From NCBI RefSeq assembly GCF_963576615.1, contig NC_088711.1:7434869-7498868 (forward strand): DNA of 64,000 nucleotides. The letters are read 5' to 3'. The notes under the pieces were generated by a model. The model was not told the DNA's origin and searched no databases. It saw only the letters and a list, made by a program, of their open reading frames with translations. Positions 61,831 to 64,000 of this stretch are shown here, in pieces (position 1 is the first letter of the stretch; each line of letters starts with the position of its first letter). The DNA comes from Watersipora subatra (lineage: Eukaryota; Bryozoa; Gymnolaemata; Cheilostomatida; Watersiporidae). The position numbers were made by a program, and so were the translations under genes.

Positions 61831-62765
61831 AACTCAACCCAGAGCCAGAGCAAACGGCCCAACAGTCTAAAATACAAGCTTTTTATATTACATCAAAAAG
61901 AACTAACAAACAACATTAACGTGTTGAGAATAAACATAGGTCAAGCAAGCATTTTGGTTATCACTGGTTAAATTATACATGACAAGGAAAGAAGAAAACA
62001 GCACGTACATTCTTCAATAAGGTTTTGCTACAATAAATGCCTGCTCATGTTAACAGTATTTTTTATTCATCCGCCTATTACTCATAAATTCTGCTCGCCC
62101 TTTCAAACTTGATGATGGCATTCATGGTGCCTAACTGCTTATACTGTATAGAATGCTCATATAAGATAAGCAGTTTCTGTGACTTGAAGAAGCACAAGTG
62201 TATCCATTGTTGTCGAGTATGCTGCTACTTTCTTTGTAAAATTCACTAATGGAGCACGAGGGGTAATTTCTTCGGGTCGGTTCACTCAACTACTAACAGA
62301 GGTGGAACAGTGTAAACAACAGTGCGGACCAGAGTGCCGCAAGAAGGCGTGGTTGCACAAACACGACAAAACACGAGTCGTTATATAAATAGCCCCTGAT
62401 CTTTAAATATTCCGTTATTATGATAAGGTAGTTTAGGTATGCTTTTGTCATTCAGTAAGATCAGCTGCAGATACGGAAAGTTCCGATTTGATGCAGCAGC
62501 ATAACTCTCAGTCGTACATGCCTCCAGACGAACGTATTAGTGTAGGTACGCTATTGAAAACACAACGTTCCATTAAAACTAATGCAGAAGGAAATGTTTT
62601 GATTCTTGTACATTTATCTGTGTGCGTTCAGGTATTTATTCTCATTTAATCGCTTATTTTACTACATTTGCTAACGTTATTCGTTTAAAGGAAGGAACCT
62701 CTTAGGTAACCATAGCCTTTTATTTGAAGACGTGTCAGCCACAGCAGAATTAGAGATTTTGGATA

Positions 62766-62943
62766 CATACCTGCCAACTCTCACGCATTGGGCGTGAGAC
62801 TCACGCAATCACCTCAAAGAAAAAATGAAAATGCGTGAGATTTTTGCCCCAATTTCCACAATTTTATATATACTATCATTGATACATCAATTGCCCCAAA
62901 ACCAAATCTTACGCATTGCCCCATTCTTGGGTTGGCAGGTCTG
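62766..62943. mobile_element. 178-bp hAT-like MITE
   Basis: The ends CATACCTGCCAACTC and GGGTTGGCAGGTCTG are inverted repeats, flanked by 8-bp TTTGGATA (62758-62765, 62944-62951). Internal CACGCATTGGGCGTGAG-type sequence is shared with the 38287 element. Unit B has the empty site TTGTGGATAGAAAC at about 43073-43086. Confidence 0.85.
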
Positions 62944-63433
62944 TTTGGATAGAAACTGCAAAACTATTATGTTAAACATACTGCGATTAATATTGGATAA
63001 CAGAGATGGTTTAAGGCTTTAAAAATGACTCGATTTAATCCAGTTCTCATTAAAAATTAGTAATTCAATTTTTTTGCATCGTAGATCATGTAAGAATCGA
63101 TTCATTTCAATTCGATAAGCAAAACACTACAGTTTCGTTCTCAATTCTTTAGCTGTCATAACTCCCAATGAATTGACTCAATTCAGTTTTTTAGACAAAA
63201 CCAATTCTTTATCAATTCGCCACCTGTCCACTAGCTAGCCTGTTCAGCCTTTGCTCTGAATAAATCTGGCTTACTTACACAAATGTTGTTAGATTACTCC
63301 TATGCAAAACAAGTTTAGAAATAAAATAAAAATTGATTGTTGCAGTTTTATTTCATCATATATCATAGGACAATTTCTCAATACTCTTAGTGGTTACATT
63401 TACAAAATATAAGTTTTGCTAAAGTTGCTGGGG

Positions 63434-63548
63434 TCATCCTCGATCTATGGGGTGCATGGTAATGCCCCCATGGCTAAATACGTGCTCCACCAGAGCACTG
63501 GTTGCAGGCGGAGTCCATAGAATCTCCTTTATTTCAGTTAACTTGGGC
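63434..63548 (-). pseudogene. hAT transposase C-terminal dimerisation fragment
   Basis: The minus strand reads PKLTEIKEILWTPPATSALV and EHVFSHGGITMHPIDRG, then stop. The P-ATSA-VEHVFS-GG----P pattern is the end of the hAT dimerisation domain. The catalytic part is not seen up to the window edge. The rest of 63020-64000 holds nothing else I recognise. Confidence 0.7.
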
Positions 63549-64000
63549 ATGCCTCTTGTTTTTAGTCCAACACTCTATACCGGGACCTGTGATGACAATC
63601 AAATTGTTTATACAGTTTGTCCAAAATGCATATTGAAAAGCACCAAAGCATGACATTTCTCATTTATCGAAACTAGCTACCAGATGTGCATCATCACCAA
63701 CACTCGAGTGATATCACATAAGAATAGTCAAAACATCACTACATATAGCTTACAATTACGGCAGCAAAAGCAGCAACCACTAAATCAATTTCAAATGTAT
63801 CAAGTTTGTTTCATTAATCTTTATGGTACAACCAATTTTGGTTGGAGGCATTAATTCCTGGAACATTTAAGCAATAATATTTATACATACATTTACTTGA
63901 CTAGTTTTCTATATGCCTGTACTTGACAAAATCAACAACACTAAAGCAGTCATTTCTGCCATTTGACATATCCAAACAACTAAAATAGTATAATACAGGC

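Larger units (their letters stand above)
59652..62430. other. Downstream block of unit B
   Basis: Homologous to 36779-40850 of unit A. Apart from the minus-strand remnant at 59970-60520 and a B-only stretch at 61510-61830, I see no gene. Confidence 0.55.
40900..62480 (+). repeat. FMO tandem unit B (about 21.6 kb)
   Basis: It starts at GATTCAATACGCAGCAGC (about 40893) and ends where the same motif recurs at about 62490. It holds a hAT-like element, an IMPDH pseudogene, the full FMO-B gene, a nested P-like/TTAA insertion and the same downstream block as unit A. Confidence 0.8.
62480..64000 (+). repeat. Start of FMO tandem unit C
   Basis: GATTTGATGCAGCAGCATAAC, the GCGTTCAGGTATTTA motif, CGTTATTCGTTTAAAG and AAAACTATTATGTTAAACATA follow the same order as in units A and B. 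Homology fades after about 63020, where other insertions begin. Confidence 0.7.

Noticed and set aside
63020-64000. Upstream exons of a third FMO gene
   Set aside because: No FMO motif is visible before the window ends; by comparison with unit B, exon 1 would be expected several kb further right.

Overview
The window comes from an animal genome, most likely an AT-rich, transposon-dense invertebrate. The evidence is GT-AG introns, tRNA-derived SINEs, two kinds of LINE, and DNA transposons with clean target-site duplications. I cannot name the phylum from the sequence alone.

The core of the window is a tandem array of flavin-containing monooxygenase (FMO) genes on the + strand. Two complete seven-exon copies are present: FMO-A (exons between 17395 and 36549) and FMO-B (exons between 48672 and 56590). 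All seven exon lengths agree (173, 142, 134, 178, 158, 211, 279 nt), and each copy spells an uninterrupted 424-residue protein. The repeated unit also carries upstream and downstream DNA. Unit A runs from about 10.93 to 40.9 kb and unit B from about 40.9 to 62.48 kb. A third unit starts at about 62.48 kb and leaves the window. The first 10.9 kb is flank: a degenerate R2/R4-like LINE, a broken THAP-domain gene, a truncated Jockey/CR1-like LINE and small repeats.

Because the units are homologous, insertions in one can be read against the empty site in another. This dates several elements to after the duplication. They include TTAA-flanked (Kolobok-type) elements at 31713-35751, 45255-46130 and probably 57906-58850, and a P-superfamily-like element at 56821-59643 with 8-bp duplications. 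There are also hAT-like elements with 8-bp duplications (38287-38556, 41303-42951, 62766-62943) and an IMP dehydrogenase pseudogene at 43182-44576. A separate 2-kb TTAA element (17853-19870) has its empty site inside a local duplication in intron 1 of FMO-A. Minisatellites (36-bp, 22/14-bp and 16-bp units) have expanded in one unit but not the others.

The most unusual element is the 4.0-kb TTAA element in intron 6 of FMO-A. Its terminal repeats are identical over 112 bp. On the - strand it holds a broken THAP/transposase gene, and it also holds pieces of a gene resembling the cysteine-rich cytoplasmic 'ballast' domain of P2X7 receptors, split onto opposite strands. The 2-kb TTAA element in intron 1 appears to carry a remnant of a similar P2X7-like gene.
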